Shown here piece by piece: positions 63,637 through 64,000 of a stretch of DNA of 64,000 bases. The position numbers were made by a program, and so were the translations under genes. Position 1 is the first letter of the stretch, and each line of letters begins with the position of its first letter. The stretch covers positions 124,001 to 188,000 of the forward strand of contig NZ_QBKH01000006.1 in NCBI RefSeq assembly GCF_003054045.1. The letters are read 5' to 3'. Below the pieces are notes generated by a model, which worked only from the letters and a program-made list of their open reading frames with translations, made no database searches and was not told where the DNA came from. Source of the stretch: Sphingobacterium faecium (lineage in GTDB: Bacteria; Bacteroidota; Bacteroidia; Sphingobacteriales; Sphingobacteriaceae).

Positions 63637-64000
63637 TTAAGATAAAACAGATTTAGAGTTAAATGTATTGGTAAATGCTGCGAATGTAGCCAAAGCTGCA
63701 TCAATTGCTTGCTGATGATCTTCGTCAGCGACTTCTTGATTGATAATAGCTGTGAATTCAGCCCATTTGTCTTGCGATTTATCGCCGTAGCCATTGAAGA
63801 AGTTAAAACCTGTGGTAATTCCTCTATGTTGTAGCATCTTGACAATATGCGGACCGCCCATAATAGAACCTTCTAGTACATATAATGCGCCGATAGCTTG
63901 GTTTTTATTTTCAATATCTGGTGAAGCAACCTCTGGTAAATTGTCCAGTTTGCCGCCTAGATCTACAATATCTTTTTCTATGTGAGATGCATTTCTTCGT
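63637..64000 (-). CDS. heme oxygenase, biliverdin-producing type (5' end outside window)
   Basis: Oxidatively opens heme to biliverdin, Fe and CO. Only the C-terminal 120 residues are visible: DLGGKLDNLPEVASPDIENKNQAIGALYVLEGSIMGG, which is the conserved core near the proximal region of bacteriophytochrome-type heme oxygenases, then a helical tail. The proximal His lies beyond the window edge. Located next to the HmuY-like gene, so heme iron use is the likely function of this locus. Confidence 0.85.
   Translation of the reverse strand, partial: RRNASHIEKDIVDLGGKLDNLPEVASPDIENKNQAIGALYVLEGSIMGGPHIVKMLQHRGITTGFNFFNGYGDKSQDKWAEFTAIINQEVADEDHQQAIDAALATFAAFTNTFNSKSVLS

Noticed and set aside
63624..63845. 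N-terminal extension of the HmuY-like protein
   Set aside because: It overlaps the heme oxygenase gene; the lipoprotein signal begins at the ATG at 63623.
1..64000. CRISPR arrays or insertion sequences
   Set aside because: No regularly spaced direct repeats and no transposase gene were seen on either strand.

Overview
The window comes from a Bacteroidota chromosome, most likely family Sphingobacteriaceae (Sphingobacterium or Pedobacter type). The pointers are AT-rich DNA, CTnDOT-style tra gene order, TAnnTTTG-type -7 promoter boxes, and housekeeping proteins that read like that family. This is an inference from protein families and signals; no database search was run.

Positions 1 to about 38,000 are the right part of an integrative conjugative element (ICE); its left end lies outside the window. 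Layout: the C-terminal part of a very large SNF2-type helicase (2-3136); a small zinc-ribbon gene and a strongly structured 180-nt intergenic segment (about 3752-3933); a type IV coupling protein, relaxase and relaxosome accessory protein on the minus strand (3999-7897); a hairpin-rich gap that looks like the origin of transfer (7898-8346); a ParA-type ATPase and DUF3408 protein; and a plus-strand tra operon running traE, traF, traG, traI, traJ, traK, traL, traM, traN, traO, traQ (11825-22125). A DNA adenine methyltransferase sits between traE and traF, and an unknown gene sits between traK and traL.

Downstream of tra is accessory cargo. First comes a two-gene unit made of a DUF262 protein and a protein with a HEPN RX4H motif (22182-24084), a candidate defence module. 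Next is a long minus-strand operon (24504-31729) with the PRTRC cassette. It has a ThiF/E1-like enzyme, an E2-like protein with a DGKVCLGT active-site-like motif, a 72-residue ubiquitin-like protein ending in Gly, and PRTRC protein E, followed upstream by several unknown genes, a DUF932 protein and an SSB. Near the right end are an Mrr-like nuclease, an Ada-like zinc-binding protein, a 913-residue DUF4365 protein and an IntDOT-like tyrosine recombinase (32392-37825). The element borders a tRNA-Ser(GCT) gene (38233-38319), with a tRNA 3'-end fragment between the two.

From 38.4 kb on the DNA is ordinary chromosome. It holds a 7TM-HD phosphohydrolase, ribulose-phosphate epimerase, two tandem aconitases (acnB type, then mitochondrial type), an outer-membrane protein, a metallo-beta-lactamase-fold hydrolase, a serine hydrolase, a TonB-dependent siderophore receptor, glyceraldehyde-3-phosphate dehydrogenase with a thioredoxin-fold lipoprotein, an AI-2E family permease, a VOC protein with an old-yellow-enzyme reductase, an SDR, a NUDIX hydrolase head-to-head with pyrE, an SRPBCC protein, a Tat-exported superoxide dismutase and BrnQ. 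At the right edge are a HmuY-like lipoprotein and a truncated heme oxygenase. Many gene ends carry strong intrinsic terminators, often shared by convergent genes.

The most promising targets for new biology are the DUF262-HEPN pair, the ubiquitin-like PRTRC operon with its uncharacterised upstream genes, the methyltransferase embedded in the tra operon, the DUF4365 protein, and the structured element near 3.8 kb.
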